From NCBI GenBank assembly GCA_902812385.1, contig CADDZD010000010.1:1-52637 (forward strand): a DNA stretch of 52,637 bases, given 5' to 3'. Made by a program: the position numbers and the translations under genes. This document shows positions 36,751 to 46,070 of this stretch, in pieces. The stretch is from Clostridia bacterium (GTDB taxonomy: Bacteria; Bacillota; DSM-12270; Thermacetogeniales; Thermacetogeniaceae). A model generated the notes under the pieces. That model was not told the origin of the DNA and searched no databases. It was given only the letters and a program-made list of their open reading frames with translations. Every line of letters starts with the position of its first letter. The first letter of the stretch is position 1.

Positions 36751-37392
36751 GTGAAAACCCTCAAAATACCCGAGGCAACGGTGATGCGCCTCTCACTCTA
36801 CTCGCTTTTCCTGGAACAGGCGGAAGAGGAGGGAAAGGTAACCGTGTCGTCCGGGGAGATCGCCGAGGGGGTGGGGGTCAGCCCGGCCATGGTACGCAAG
36901 GATCTGGCCTACTTCGGGGAGTTTGGAACCAGGGGTGTCGGGTACAATGCCGGGGATCTCAACCAGCAGATCAGGCGCATTCTGGGGCTCAACCGGGAAT
37001 GGCCCGTGATCCTGGTGGGAGCAGGCAAGCTCGGCTCCGCCCTCGCCCTTTACCAGGGATTCCTCCGCCAGGGTTTCCACATTGTCGGAGTCTTTGACAA
37101 CGACCCCGAACGCTTTGGTAAAAGGCTGGGCCAGATCGTGGTGCAGCCCGTCTCCCAAATGGAAGAGGTCATCAGGAAAAGGGGTGTTGAGATGGCGATC
37201 ATCACCGTCCCCGATGAGGCCGCCCAGGAAGTGGCCGAACGCCTGGTGGGCGCCGGGGTGAAGGCCATCCTCAACTTCTCCTCCAAGGTGCTGAACGTCC
37301 CCAGAGAAGTTGTCGTCAGGCACGTGGACTTTTCCGTGCACCTGGGGGTCCTCACCTTCAACCTCGTCCTTTTAAACCGGAACAACGGGTAA
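36751..37392 (+). CDS. rex: Redox-sensing transcriptional repressor Rex
   Basis: 213 residues from GTG at 36751 (GGGAGG nine bases upstream; the ATG at 36742 abuts that site). The N-terminal winged helix (about 1-80) includes [22 protein letters not shown]. The Rossmann domain has [10 protein letters not shown] and the domain-swapped C-terminal helix. It binds NADH to leave operators of fermentation genes when NADH/NAD+ is high. The last 12 codons plus about 190 bases beyond are duplicated at 45703-45927. Confidence 0.96.
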   Translation: MKTLKIPEATVMRLSLYSLFLEQAEEEGKVTVSSGEIAEGVGVSPAMVRKDLAYFGEFGTRGVGYNAGDLNQQIRRILGLNREWPVILVGAGKLGSALALYQGFLRQGFHIVGVFDNDPERFGKRLGQIVVQPVSQMEEVIRKRGVEMAIITVPDEAAQEVAERLVGAGVKAILNFSSKVLNVPREVVVRHVDFSVHLGVLTFNLVLLNRNNG

Positions 37393-37579
37393 TTTCATTT
37401 AGCACCTTACCGGCACCCGGTGCCTCTATCTTCATTAGCATTGATATTTTTTCGCACTCTCCCCAGCCACAGCTCGTTTCCTCCTTACTCCGGATTGAAA
37501 TGAGAGCGCCTCTGTTTTCCTCAGCCGTGCCTTTGTGGTGTAGGTGCTTCCGCTGACAGCATTCTGAACAACGCTGGTA
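37354..37579. repeat. ~225-bp direct repeat, left copy (includes 3' end of rex)
   Basis: Begins at ACCTTCAACCTCG inside rex and runs through GAACAACGCTGGTA. The right copy is at 45703-45927, in the same orientation, with few substitutions and small indels. Its last part encodes, on the minus strand, the C-terminal ALFRMLSAEAPTPQRHG of the adjacent PHP protein. Confidence 0.93.
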
Positions 37580-38582
37580 CCGTGCTTTCATTGATTAGTT
37601 GATTGTCATCGAACAGCAGGTAGGTAAAAGAAGAGCCGATCTTATTTAACGCTCCGAGACCACGCCTGTGGTGGTTATCGCTTCCTCCGATGACGAAGAA
37701 ATTCTGCCCATGCTTTAAAGAGTTGCTCCATTCGCGCCACGCTTTACTCTTAAAAATACTGCCGTACTGAACGCTATGGTCACGCCCGGCAGAGAAGATC
37801 TCGAAACCCTTCACCACCGTGCCAATGAATTGCTGCGCCTTCTCCCAGGCGTAATCGGTCCAGTTGTCGCGCCACGCCGGCGATGGGTCCTGACGAGTCG
37901 GCAGACCAGGAGTGCCATTCGGGTGGGCGATGTAGCCAAAAGCTCCCAGCCTTCTAACATCCCGCAATACAGCGACTACATCTTTGCGGGGCGGCTTCCC
38001 ATCCCAAACGCTTTTGGGAAGGAGCAGGTCTCCTGGCGGGCCCTCGGAATCGGGCTCTAACATTTGAGGCGTTAACCCTTCGAAGGGATCAGGAACACGT
38101 TTCTTGAGGCCATAAACCAGGAAATGCCCCTCAGTTTTTTCGTTTTTACCGTTTCCAACTGTTACCTCCTCACCAGGGATAGCGATGACTTTGCTTTTCC
38201 CGGCGAGCAACTCTAAATCTTTTTGCCTTGCTTCCCAGTCAGCGGCAGTGAAAAGAGAACGCAACTTTATTAGTAGCTCTCGTGGCCAAGACGCCACCAC
38301 ATCGGAATGATCAGTAACGGCAAAGGCACATTTATCTTTGTTTTTGTGGATCCCTAAAATTCTCCCGACATCCTCGGCCATCTCAGAAATGTCTCTGTAG
38401 TCACCTTGCCATTTCGTCATTCCATTTTCACCGTAGTACTCATGTTCGTCGGAATATTTAGAGTGCATGTGGCCGTCGAAGATCACGACCTTGTAAGCCA
38501 TCGCCGGGTGCACGGGTATGGTTAGAACGAAGACCAGAAAAAGAACTGAACTTATCAACCTCCGTCTGGCGAAGCGGGACAT
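37521..38582 (-). CDS. Secreted PHP-domain phosphoesterase (cassette copy 1)
   Basis: About 353 residues from ATG at 38582 (AAAGGAGG upstream). A signal peptide (RRRLISSVLFLVFVLTIPV, cleaved after AMA) sends it outside. The PHP fold follows: FDGHMHSKYSDEHEYYG (metal-binding HxH), FAVTDHSDVVAS, IPGEEVTVG, GHFLVYGL, GYIAHPNGTPG, FEIFSAGRD and IGGSDNHHRRG supply nearly all expected metal ligands, so it should be active. The last 17 residues come from the direct repeat, replacing whatever C-terminus was there. It follows the membrane-protein gene by 28 bases. A substrate such as polysaccharide phosphoester, nucleotide or polyphosphate cannot be chosen. Confidence 0.8.
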   Translation of the reverse strand: MSRFARRRLISSVLFLVFVLTIPVHPAMAYKVVIFDGHMHSKYSDEHEYYGENGMTKWQGDYRDISEMAEDVGRILGIHKNKDKCAFAVTDHSDVVASWPRELLIKLRSLFTAADWEARQKDLELLAGKSKVIAIPGEEVTVGNGKNEKTEGHFLVYGLKKRVPDPFEGLTPQMLEPDSEGPPGDLLLPKSVWDGKPPRKDVVAVLRDVRRLGAFGYIAHPNGTPGLPTRQDPSPAWRDNWTDYAWEKAQQFIGTVVKGFEIFSAGRDHSVQYGSIFKSKAWREWSNSLKHGQNFFVIGGSDNHHRRGLGALNKIGSSFTYLLFDDNQLINESTVPALFRMLSAEAPTPQRHG

Positions 38583-38610
38583 CCTGTACAAGCCTCCTTT
38601 CCTTTTAAAA

Positions 38611-39378
38611 TTACGGCTTCTTAACGTCTTGCGCTGTGCTTCTTAAACAAGAAAAGTACCAATCAATTAAGCTGACAAGGGGCAGTGCTAAGTAGGCATA
38701 GGACAACACGCAGAGGATGCCGAGCCCCATGCCGAGCGCCAGCGGAAGCACAAAACCCAAGAGGAACAGCACAAAGACCGCCCCAAACGAGAAAAGCGCG
38801 TACCCCCAGTAGCGCCACTTCTCCACATAGGCGATGCCGAGACCGGGAAAGGCTAAACTGAGGAAAAAAGTCAGGAGCGCCTTTCCCGCCCGCGTTTCCG
38901 CTCCCCGGGGAGCGCGGCAAACCTCCCATACATTTAGCAAGTAGAGGGGCAGCCATAGCAAGGAAAGCGATATAAAAAAATCGATCCCGTACAGCATCCC
39001 GGGCGGGGTAGGAGGGGTAGGAGGTTCGTGGGAGTCAACAAAGAAGTAACCGAAGTAAAAATAGCTGCAGTAAAGCGTGGCCACGAAAACAGTGCCGAGC
39101 AACGCAAAGTTAAGCGCGCTCCCCCAGACCGGCCTCCCTGCCGCAGCCTGAACCGCTCCCGGGAACAGAAGCCCCAGGGCGACCTTCCGCCACCCGTCCA
39201 GTCTCCACTTCCTGTGAAACGATAGGAAAACCACCCCTTGGGTCACTACAAAGCCGACAAGAAAAACGCAGGAAGCGACTGCGAAGTGCTTCGGAGCCGC
39301 AATGGGCCAGCCCTCACCGGTAACCCACCAATAGAGGAAACTCCCCCAAAAGATTGCCTGGAAAAGAAGCGTCACCAT
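38611..39378 (-). CDS. Polytopic membrane protein, unknown (cassette copy 1)
   Basis: 255 residues from ATG at 39378, which follows GGAGGAAGAGAAGAG. About seven hydrophobic segments, with a Pro-rich loop (EPPTPPTPPGM) near the middle. Two similar halves (FPGAVQAAAGRP and FPGLGIAYVEKW) suggest an internal repeat of a GxG-type membrane motif. The paralogue at 48915-49775 is recognisable by order, size and the same motifs. No known family is assigned. Encoded between two exported proteins, it might anchor or export them. Confidence 0.6.
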   Translation of the reverse strand: MVTLLFQAIFWGSFLYWWVTGEGWPIAAPKHFAVASCVFLVGFVVTQGVVFLSFHRKWRLDGWRKVALGLLFPGAVQAAAGRPVWGSALNFALLGTVFVATLYCSYFYFGYFFVDSHEPPTPPTPPGMLYGIDFFISLSLLWLPLYLLNVWEVCRAPRGAETRAGKALLTFFLSLAFPGLGIAYVEKWRYWGYALFSFGAVFVLFLLGFVLPLALGMGLGILCVLSYAYLALPLVSLIDWYFSCLRSTAQDVKKP

Positions 39379-39394
39379 CTCTTCTCTTCCTCCT

Positions 39395-40149
39395 TCACCG
39401 CACCGCCACGAACCAGCCGGGGCGGTTGATGGGCACGATGATCGCACTGCCGGTCACCCGCGCCGGCACCGGTACGCCCGAAAAGGCTAACCATTGCCCG
39501 GCAGCAGTGACCGGGGTGCCGCCCGCCGCCTGAGCTGGTAGCGGCTCAGGTCTCCTTACCTCCCCCTCCAAGGCGTAAACCTTGACGGCGCCCGGTTCGG
39601 CCGCGCCTGCGGTGAAGGTCAGTTCCACCGGCTGGTTGAAGAGCGGGGCGGAGAGGCCCCGGCAGCGCAGCCAGACGACGGGGCCGACAGGCTGGCCTGC
39701 ACCCGGCAGTTCCGGCGGCGGTTCAAGGGCCAAAAGCCGCACCAGAACCGGACGCCCGGCCGGCAGCGCCCCGGGCGGGATCACCACCCGCGCCACGCCG
39801 GGGAGCTCCAGTTTGCCTCCTGCAGCCGGGTTAACCTCAGCGGCAGCGCACTGCAGGACGGCGGGCGCGCGGCCCTGTAGCGACCGGGGGACACCTTTTC
39901 CCAAGGGGGACGGCGGGCTCCCTGCCGGCGGCACCGCAAACCCGGCCGGGTCGCTAAAAACACCGTTGCGGTAGACGGCGGCCCTGACGGTCGACACCCC
40001 GGAAGCCCCGATCTGAAGCGGTCCCGCATATTTTACCGCCGTGGCGCTTGCACGCGGGTCGCTCCCGTCGGTGGTGTACCAGATTTCGCCATCCGCAATA
40101 CTTTCAAGGCGCAGGCTTGTCCCCGCAACCTCCCCCGCCGGCGGCGCCG
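39395..40149 (-). pseudogene. Chitobiase/beta-hexosaminidase C-terminal-domain protein, 5'-truncated (cassette copy 1)
   Basis: The frame reads IWYTTDGSDP, KYAGPLQIGASGV and TVRAAVYRNG, the signature of the CHB_HEX_C domain, then a Pro/Ala-rich beta domain ending FVAVR. From 39896 to 40149 the DNA is almost identical to 50220-50474 of the second cassette. At 40149/40150 homology ends abruptly and IS3 transposase sequence begins, so the signal peptide and N-terminal domain are gone. A GTG at 39997 could start a remnant, but the gene is most likely dead. Confidence 0.8.
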
Positions 40150-40828
40150 CACCAGACCGAGGGTATCAACCTGGAAGTGCTTGTTCGAGCGGGTTACTGG
40201 GATGCGGCCTGATTCCTTGGTGCGCTTCGCAACACGTTCTTTGACCGGCACGGTGAGGCCTTCTTCCTGCATGATCCGCTGCACTTTCTTCTGGTTGATG
40301 GAGCGCCCTAACCGGTTCCGGAAAACGGCAGTGACCCGGCGGTAGCCGTAAGGTCGGGAACTGGATGCAGATCCTGATGATCGCATGTTTTATTTCGGCG
40401 TCTTTGTCAGGCCGTTCTTTTTTTGGCTTGTCAAGGAGCAAGCTGTAACAATACGTTCTATATCAAGTCGAGGGTCTTGGCAATAAGGGCGATCTTTCTT
40501 ATACCCGTCCTTATGGAGTGTCTGAACCAGCACCCGGACGGTTACTTCAGGACCCAGTTGGTCTTTTTTTAAGGATGTCAATCTGCATGGCCTGCTCGCC
40601 GATTTTGGCTTGAGCCTCCCGGAGTTTGCGCTACAGCTCCTGCTTCCGGCTGGAGGGACCGTTTTGCAGGGCGGCCTCGCCACCTTTCAGGAAGGCGTCC
40701 CGCCAGCGGTAAAATTGGGACTGGGAGATTTGGTGCTCCCGGCAGATGGCGGCAATATTAGCTTCGGGCATCAGGCCCGCTAAGACAATTTGCGTCTTTT
40801 GTTCGGCTGTCCATTGGCGCTTCGGCAT
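40150..40828 (-). mobile_element. IS3-family transposase remnant (OrfA and start of OrfB)
   Basis: OrfA begins at 40828 with RQWTAEQKTQIVLAGLMPEA and the HTH REHQISQSQFYRWRDAFLKG. An in-frame TAG (QEL stop) interrupts it before IDILKK. A CTTAAAAAAAG slippery site at the OrfA/OrfB junction is the usual IS3 frameshift signal. OrfB pieces (YGYRRVTAVFRNRLGR, QKKVQRIMQEEGL) are scattered over two frames and end at the junction with the chitobiase-domain gene. Several stops show that it is inactive. The DDE catalytic part is missing. Confidence 0.85.
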
Positions 40829-41119
40829 GGTTCTTTTCCTCCTTGTTTAGATCGCTCCCATTCTACCATGCCGTTTGTCTGGTCTTCTACGGGGTCAGTA
40901 TATGGCCTTGAAGGTCGGTGAGTATTGTTTCTTCATAACCTTAATTGTATCTTAAATTCCTGATTTCGCTCTGTTTTCGGGGTCCATTATACTGTGCCCT
41001 ACCGGTGGTTAAATGTAGACTCTCGAGGTTTAAGTAGTCGTGTCCTTTTCTATTGACGGTTACCAAAAGATGGCGTAAATTTAGAACGAACAGACTTTTT
41101 TGAAGCGGCGGGTGAAATT
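40829..41119. other. Intergenic region
   Basis: About 290 bases between the IS3 remnant and the small membrane-protein gene. TTTCTTCATAACCTTAATTGT is AT-rich, but no convincing promoter pair, repeat or ORF is seen. Confidence 0.4.
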
Positions 41120-41587
41120 ATGGAGAAGATTGCTCTGCCAATAAAAACAAAAATTGCGGCCTGGTGGATGGTAGCGGTTGGTTTGATCTTTTCCGTAGTA
41201 TCTTTTTGGGTCAACATGGACTGGTCTGCTTTTAAATACTATAATTACTTAATGAAAGAAGGGTATTTCTCTTCTATGGTCGAGATGTACGGCTCTCTTT
41301 TGCGCGATCATTTCCCTCTCTATTTTCCATCTTTCATTAGCCTAGTTTTTCTTTTCTTTCCTGGCGTTCTTCTCCTCTCAAAAAAAAGATGGGCCTGGAA
41401 GTTCGCCGCAGTAAGCCTCACTTTAGGTGGGTTACTAGAAATAATGGATATCATCTGGGCTTTGTCTGAACATCTCCCCTATTATGCTTTTCCTCGTTTT
41501 CGGACCAGTCAATGGCTTCTACTTCTCTTATTAATCCCCTTTTTCCTGCTTATTTACGATAAGGAACCTTTCCAAAAAATAGAATAG
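41120..41587 (+). CDS. Hypothetical membrane protein (155 aa)
   Basis: Four hydrophobic segments (about 13-32, 70-86, 92-110 and 130-146) with aromatic-rich loops. GGCGGGTGAAATT lies before the ATG, a moderate ribosome site. No known family is recognised. Base composition is more AT-rich than the flanking core genes, which suits the accessory character of this region. It is the only plus-strand gene between rex and the right end that looks intact. Confidence 0.6.
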   Translation: MEKIALPIKTKIAAWWMVAVGLIFSVVSFWVNMDWSAFKYYNYLMKEGYFSSMVEMYGSLLRDHFPLYFPSFISLVFLFFPGVLLLSKKRWAWKFAAVSLTLGGLLEIMDIIWALSEHLPYYAFPRFRTSQWLLLLLLIPFFLLIYDKEPFQKIE

Positions 41588-41658
41588 TGCAGTACGGTCG
41601 CAAATTAGTGCGCCAAGTTTTAGAATTTTCTTAACTTACACCGCTCTAACTAAGGTTT

Positions 41659-44600
41659 CTAAGGTTTCACTCGGATGAAGTCGGTTCCTTCGAATAGCCT
41701 TCCGTCAGTCAGGCTACCGGTGACGGTGATTCTTACTTTTTCTCCCGCTTGAAGAATCTTCTGCACCTCTGCCCGGTTAAATTTGACCATCAAGTCCGGG
41801 ATGCCATCGGCGTCGTAGTTGCCGATTTCTACTGGTTTCGCTTCTGATTTGATCTGACCGTTTAGGGTTACAGTCCCCGGGCTGATCATACTTGGGTCGT
41901 ACCCGTGCCCTACCGGTAATTCAATGTAAGTTGTGACGTATTTACCCTGGCTCTTAAGGTTTAAGGTGTCGGGATCAAAATCCACCGTCGCCGGTATAAT
42001 CGGGATGATTCCGGTTTCTGTAACCCTTACAACATACGGCTGTGCAGGAATATGAGCGGCCTGGACATTGTACGCAAAAGAGACGATTGTATCTTCCCCC
42101 AAAACCTCAAGGGTGTAAGTATCAGTGGGGTTTGCCTCGGGTTGGGGCAGGAGTGATATGAGATAATCTCCCATCTTAAGTTCGGAAAGGGTAACGACGT
42201 CATCGGAATCGCCGTCTTCATCAAAATCGTCTTCGTAATAGTACGAACCCGGGATTCCGTACACCTGCTTGGTGGTTGTAAGACCGTCGGGATCGGTAAG
42301 AATAACATCAACCGGGCTGTGGGCAGCTATCGCCAGTTTCAGACGTGGAAGGGTTATAGTCCGGGTTATGGTTTCCGCTACGTTTATATCGTCCTTGGAT
42401 AGAGTGAATTCTGTTGTATACGTACCACCTCTTGCCGGATATCGGTGCGCACGCCATCGTAATAATGAAGGAATATCGTACCATTGAGCCTTCGAGCCGT
42501 CGCCAAAATTCAACGAATACTTTTGCTCATATATCTTATTGAAAGCGAAAAGTTCAAATCGCACGTTCCAGCCAAGCGTGAATAGAAAAGGGCGCCACGT
42601 TATTTTTCTGAAATATGGGTTTAAGACGCGGAAATCGTATCCGCCATAGATTAAGTGAAAATCGATGTCTTCGCTATTCCCTACTTTCACCAGCCTGAGG
42701 CAGCCTTTTGGCCCGTCCATATTTGATGCCGCCATTAAAGCTTCCGTGGTTACCACCGGTATGCCTAAGGGGGTAGACTCATCCTCAGACCAGTCCTTGT
42801 TGATTTCGGCATCCTTGTAGTAAACCGGGTAATGTATTTTGAGATATTCATCATAAGTACTGTGCACATGACCGGCGAAATTGGCCAACGCTCTAGTTCC
42901 GAGATCCTCGCTGGCCCTCTTGAGAATAGCTTCAATCGGGATCACGTTTTCACAGCCTTTCCACACATCTTTAAACATGGGGTGATGCGACCAAAGGATA
43001 GCCCGGGTGTTTTTATCATATAAATGCTTTTCGAGCCACTCTTTAGAGTTTTCATAGACCTTGCCACCAGAAGGTGAGTCGGTATCCCGCCGAACAAAAT
43101 CCAAGCCAATAAACTTAACTCTTTTATAGACAAAAGCATAATTATGGAATCTCGAAGCGTTGTCAAAATCCCACTCCGTTACACCAAGTTTCTCGAACTG
43201 TTGGCGGTAAAATTCCTCGTTAAAGATTTCTTTGAAATACCGATCTCCCTCTGCCACAGGGTCGGAACGTTTTATCTCGCCAGTGTGAGGATCCTTGACG
43301 TAGTTATACCGGGACCAGACATCGTGGTTTCCGATCACGGGGAAATAAGGAATTTCTAAACCGTCGAGTATCTCTTTTGCTTTCCTCATTTCTGAGCGTT
43401 GGCCGTTTTCAGAAAGGTCACCGAGAACTGCCACAAACTTAATATGCTTTGCCCTATGATTCTCATTTACCCAACTGACTGCTTTCCTAAGCCGTTCGGT
43501 CAAGTAGTAATCTTCCCCTGTACCTCTATCTGAGTAGCCTTCTCCGTCATAGTCCAGGTAATTCCTGCCGATGTGCAGGTCAGTGATGACAAGAAAAGAC
43601 CACTCCTCGGTAACGGTGATTTTGAACTCGGCAGCAATTTCATAGAAGTCCCAGCTCAACTCTTCAGGGCGGTGTCCGCGAAAGCCTCCATCCGAACGCG
43701 GGTCGTTCCAATTGACCCCGAAGTAGGTATTAGTTCCATGTCCGGAACACCCGACGGCCTTGACTATATAGGTTCCCGGCTCGCTTGGAGCGGTGAGGTT
43801 TTTGCTAAACGTCTGCCAGCCTGTTTTAACCATTTCCCAGTACGGTGCCGCCCATCTTCCGAGTTCTACCACTTCCCCCGTTTGCTCGTTTTTCGCCAGG
43901 AATTTGAAATAGTCGCTCGGGCACCAGTAGGTCCTGTAGTAGCGGGCTCCAACGGAGAAACCTTCTCCTGACGCAAGGGTTGTCTTATCGGGCGTCAAAG
44001 AAAGGTCTTTAATGAAGGGATTATGGGATTCGCCGCCGACTTTTGCGGTAACCTGGTAGGCGACCTCGAAGTTGTCCCAGTTCAGTTCTTCCGGCGCCCT
44101 GCCGGCGAAAGGACCGTCGGTAAAGATGGCGTTCCAGTTTGGAGTTTCAATGTGCCCCGCAACTCCCACTGTCCTTATCATATAGAGGCTTGCTTCGTTC
44201 ATTCCGGTCTCTTCGGGAGCGGGCAGGTTTACCACGACGCTATTTCGCCCGGCTATAAGCTGGTCAGGCGGGAGTGCTATCCGGTACAATTCCGGAAAGC
44301 TATCGTTGCCGCAGCGGAGGACTTTCAAGAATACAGCCTTTGAAGCATCCTTCAAATCAAAGTCTATTTTTAGGCTGTAAGGCTGATTTGAGGCCACACT
44401 GAATACCGGCATCGCCTGGTGGTGTTCGTCAGATAGATAGTCAATATTTACATTGAGTGGCGTCACCTGAATCTCAGTCAAGAACTCTGCGTTATCGTTG
44501 ACGAAGAGGGGACATCCTGCTGCGGCCGTTGGGAGTAGTAAGCCCGCAAACAGGAAGTTAATGACTATCATCATGGCGTTAACGAATAGATAGACTACGA

Positions 44601-44688
44601 GATGAATCAGAAAACCTCTTTTCTCCTCTTCCATTCTTATTTCTCTATATGCTTTTTTATAGCTTTCTAAGGAAATTTCTTCAGTCAT
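41659..44688 (-). CDS. Large secreted or membrane-anchored calcineurin-like phosphoesterase
   Basis: 1009 residues. The N-terminus (about 1-45) resembles a 2TM-type domain start (YKKAYREIRMEEEKRGFLIH then one hydrophobic helix). It continues into LFAGLLLPTAAAGCPLF, which looks like a lipoprotein cleavage box (AAGC). Two tandem beta domains of similar sequence (EELNWDNFEVAYQVT and EELSWDFYEIAAEFKIT) precede the metallophosphoesterase core (about 370-660): VITDLHIGRN, VLGDLSENG, IGNHDVWS, LWSHHP and FAGHVHSTYD hold the metal ligands. The C-terminal ~300 residues are beta-sandwich domains with a Ca-type DEDGDSDDVVT loop. Substrate unknown. The N-terminal joining of two export signals is odd. Confidence 0.85.
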   Translation of the reverse strand: MTEEISLESYKKAYREIRMEEEKRGFLIHLVVYLFVNAMMIVINFLFAGLLLPTAAAGCPLFVNDNAEFLTEIQVTPLNVNIDYLSDEHHQAMPVFSVASNQPYSLKIDFDLKDASKAVFLKVLRCGNDSFPELYRIALPPDQLIAGRNSVVVNLPAPEETGMNEASLYMIRTVGVAGHIETPNWNAIFTDGPFAGRAPEELNWDNFEVAYQVTAKVGGESHNPFIKDLSLTPDKTTLASGEGFSVGARYYRTYWCPSDYFKFLAKNEQTGEVVELGRWAAPYWEMVKTGWQTFSKNLTAPSEPGTYIVKAVGCSGHGTNTYFGVNWNDPRSDGGFRGHRPEELSWDFYEIAAEFKITVTEEWSFLVITDLHIGRNYLDYDGEGYSDRGTGEDYYLTERLRKAVSWVNENHRAKHIKFVAVLGDLSENGQRSEMRKAKEILDGLEIPYFPVIGNHDVWSRYNYVKDPHTGEIKRSDPVAEGDRYFKEIFNEEFYRQQFEKLGVTEWDFDNASRFHNYAFVYKRVKFIGLDFVRRDTDSPSGGKVYENSKEWLEKHLYDKNTRAILWSHHPMFKDVWKGCENVIPIEAILKRASEDLGTRALANFAGHVHSTYDEYLKIHYPVYYKDAEINKDWSEDESTPLGIPVVTTEALMAASNMDGPKGCLRLVKVGNSEDIDFHLIYGGYDFRVLNPYFRKITWRPFLFTLGWNVRFELFAFNKIYEQKYSLNFGDGSKAQWYDIPSLLRWRAHRYPARGGTYTTEFTLSKDDINVAETITRTITLPRLKLAIAAHSPVDVILTDPDGLTTTKQVYGIPGSYYYEDDFDEDGDSDDVVTLSELKMGDYLISLLPQPEANPTDTYTLEVLGEDTIVSFAYNVQAAHIPAQPYVVRVTETGIIPIIPATVDFDPDTLNLKSQGKYVTTYIELPVGHGYDPSMISPGTVTLNGQIKSEAKPVEIGNYDADGIPDLMVKFNRAEVQKILQAGEKVRITVTGSLTDGRLFEGTDFIRVKP

Positions 44689-44847
44689 GTTTGTCTACCT
44701 CCGTAATGGTAATTATATCTGCTATCTTCACTCCATTACCTGAATTTGTAAGAACGCTTGAGTCCTCGTAAGTACGTAATGACCCCCGTAAGCCAAGACA
44801 AAACCGGCCGGTTTGAAGGAAGTCTTTTAAATTTTGGCAACAGGAAC

Positions 44848-44975
44848 TGAACACCTCCAGAGCCATTATCTATCTCGCCCGGCTGCCGTCAAGGGCAAGG
44901 GCTTGCGCCGCCGCTACGCGGCCGCCCCTTGACCGCCGCCGGGCTGCGATAGGAGTTGCACCCAAGAGGTGTTCA
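44848..44975. repeat. Nested palindromic element, 128 bp
   Basis: Outer inverted repeat TGAACACCTC / GAGGTGTTCA (44848-44857, 44966-44975), inner GCCCGGC / GCCGGGC (44877, 44938) and innermost GTCAAGGG / CCCTTGAC (44888, 44926). It would fold into a long GC-rich hairpin. No other copy is seen in the window. Located just upstream of the phosphoesterase gene, so it could also be a transcription signal or an IS end. Confidence 0.65.
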
Positions 44976-45005
44976 GGATGAATTATGGGTTCAGCACCCC
45001 CTTTC

Positions 45006-45110
45006 TCAAGCGGCAGTCTGTTGAGCCAGGCAGGCCCGGTATTCAGCCGGTGAGCGGTAACCAAGGGCCGAATGCAGCCGCTCGGTGTTGTAGAAACGGA
45101 TATACCGCTC
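45006..45110 (-). mobile_element. IS3-family OrfB C-terminal fragment
   Basis: YIRFYNTERLHSALGYRSPA, with EYRACLAQ after it, is the conserved end of IS3 OrfB. Only about 35 codons remain. Upstream in the same frame lies unrelated sequence with CAKCKRLVRIE, reminiscent of the small Com-type zinc-binding proteins of Mu-like phages. This end lies to the right of the OrfA remnant although both read leftward, so the two cannot be the halves of one simply interrupted IS. Confidence 0.75.
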
Positions 45111-45702
45111 GATGTCCTGCCTAGCTTCGTCATTCCCGGCCGTCTCGATCCTCACCAGCCGCTTGCACTTGGCGCACTTAATCTCGATCACATCCCCTGC
45201 CACGACGCAGATAAGGCGGTTGCAGATGCATCCCAGCTCTCCCTGGGGCCCCTCGCCCCTTTCTGGGGCGCAGGCAAGGCCCGCTTTCAGGCCCCCAAAT
45301 CTCTCTCTCGCATCCCTGAGACCTCTTTCCGGCAGCAAAATCCCCCGGCGCAGCAAAATTCGACAAGTGACGACAAAGGACGCTAAAAACAAAACGAAGA
45401 GGAGTGCTTTTGAGTCTCCTCTTCGATTGCCTCTTAAGGGCTTTCGTGGAGTGGTCCTCGCCGGAAAGCTCCGCTCCGCTGCCTGCCGCTCCGGGCCGGA
45501 CGCATGCTCCCTCCGCCTTTAAAGCGACTCCCAAAAACCTCTTGTCCACAGCTGCCTGCTACTCCGAGCCGGACGCTCCTCCGGCGGCCGCACTGGCCCT
45601 GGTTCTAAACTAATATATACACTAACTTTTCCAATTCTCCTCCCTGATTCTGCAAGTTTTTTGTGTAATGATTTGTCGAATATTGCGAACTTGGTGTCTT
45701 GA
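45111..45702. other. Non-coding or decayed region between IS fragment and direct repeat
   Basis: About 590 bases with overlapping frames on both strands, none resembling a protein family except the short Com-like CxxC patch near 45130-45190 (minus). Probably remnants of mobile DNA. Confidence 0.4.
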
Positions 45703-45927
45703 CCTTCAACCTCGTCCTTTTAAACCGGAACAACGGGTAATTTCATTTAGCGCCTTGCCGGCACCCGGTGCCTTTATCTTCATTAGCATTGATGTTTTTC
45801 GCACTCTCCCCAGCCACAGCTCGTTTCCTCCTTACTCCGGATTGAAATGTAGAGCGCCTCTGTTTTCCTCAGCCGTGCCTTTGTGGTGCAGGTGCTTCCG
45901 CTGACAGCATTCTGAACAACGCTGGTA
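45703..45927. repeat. ~225-bp direct repeat, right copy
   Basis: Repeats the last 39 bases of the rex coding sequence (frame [12 protein letters not shown] and stop) and the following ~190 bases found at 37354-37579. Here no rex gene precedes it, showing that the copy at 37.4 kb is the ancestral one and this is a duplicate. Confidence 0.93.
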
Positions 45928-45982
45928 AACCCGCTGGCGCAGGCGCGGGTAACTGCTGCTGGCACCGCCCTGATCGATACCC

Positions 45983-46013
45983 ACAAAACCCCCTCCGGAT
46001 AAAATACGGAGGG
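45983..46013 (-). terminator. Terminator of the SLH gene
   Basis: On the minus strand CCCTCCG, loop TATTTTAT, CGGAGGG followed by GGTTTTGT, located about 60 bases after the SLH stop codon. A second stem, GGGCGGGA/TCCCGCCC, lies just before it. Confidence 0.65.
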
Positions 46014-46070
46014 CGGGATGGGTTCCCGCCCTCTCCGACACGGCATAGGCTGTACAACTGCGAGCTCCGG

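Noticed and set aside
40150-45110. One IS3 element interrupted by the phosphoesterase genes
   Set aside because: The N- and C-terminal transposase parts are in the wrong order for a simple insertion on the minus strand.
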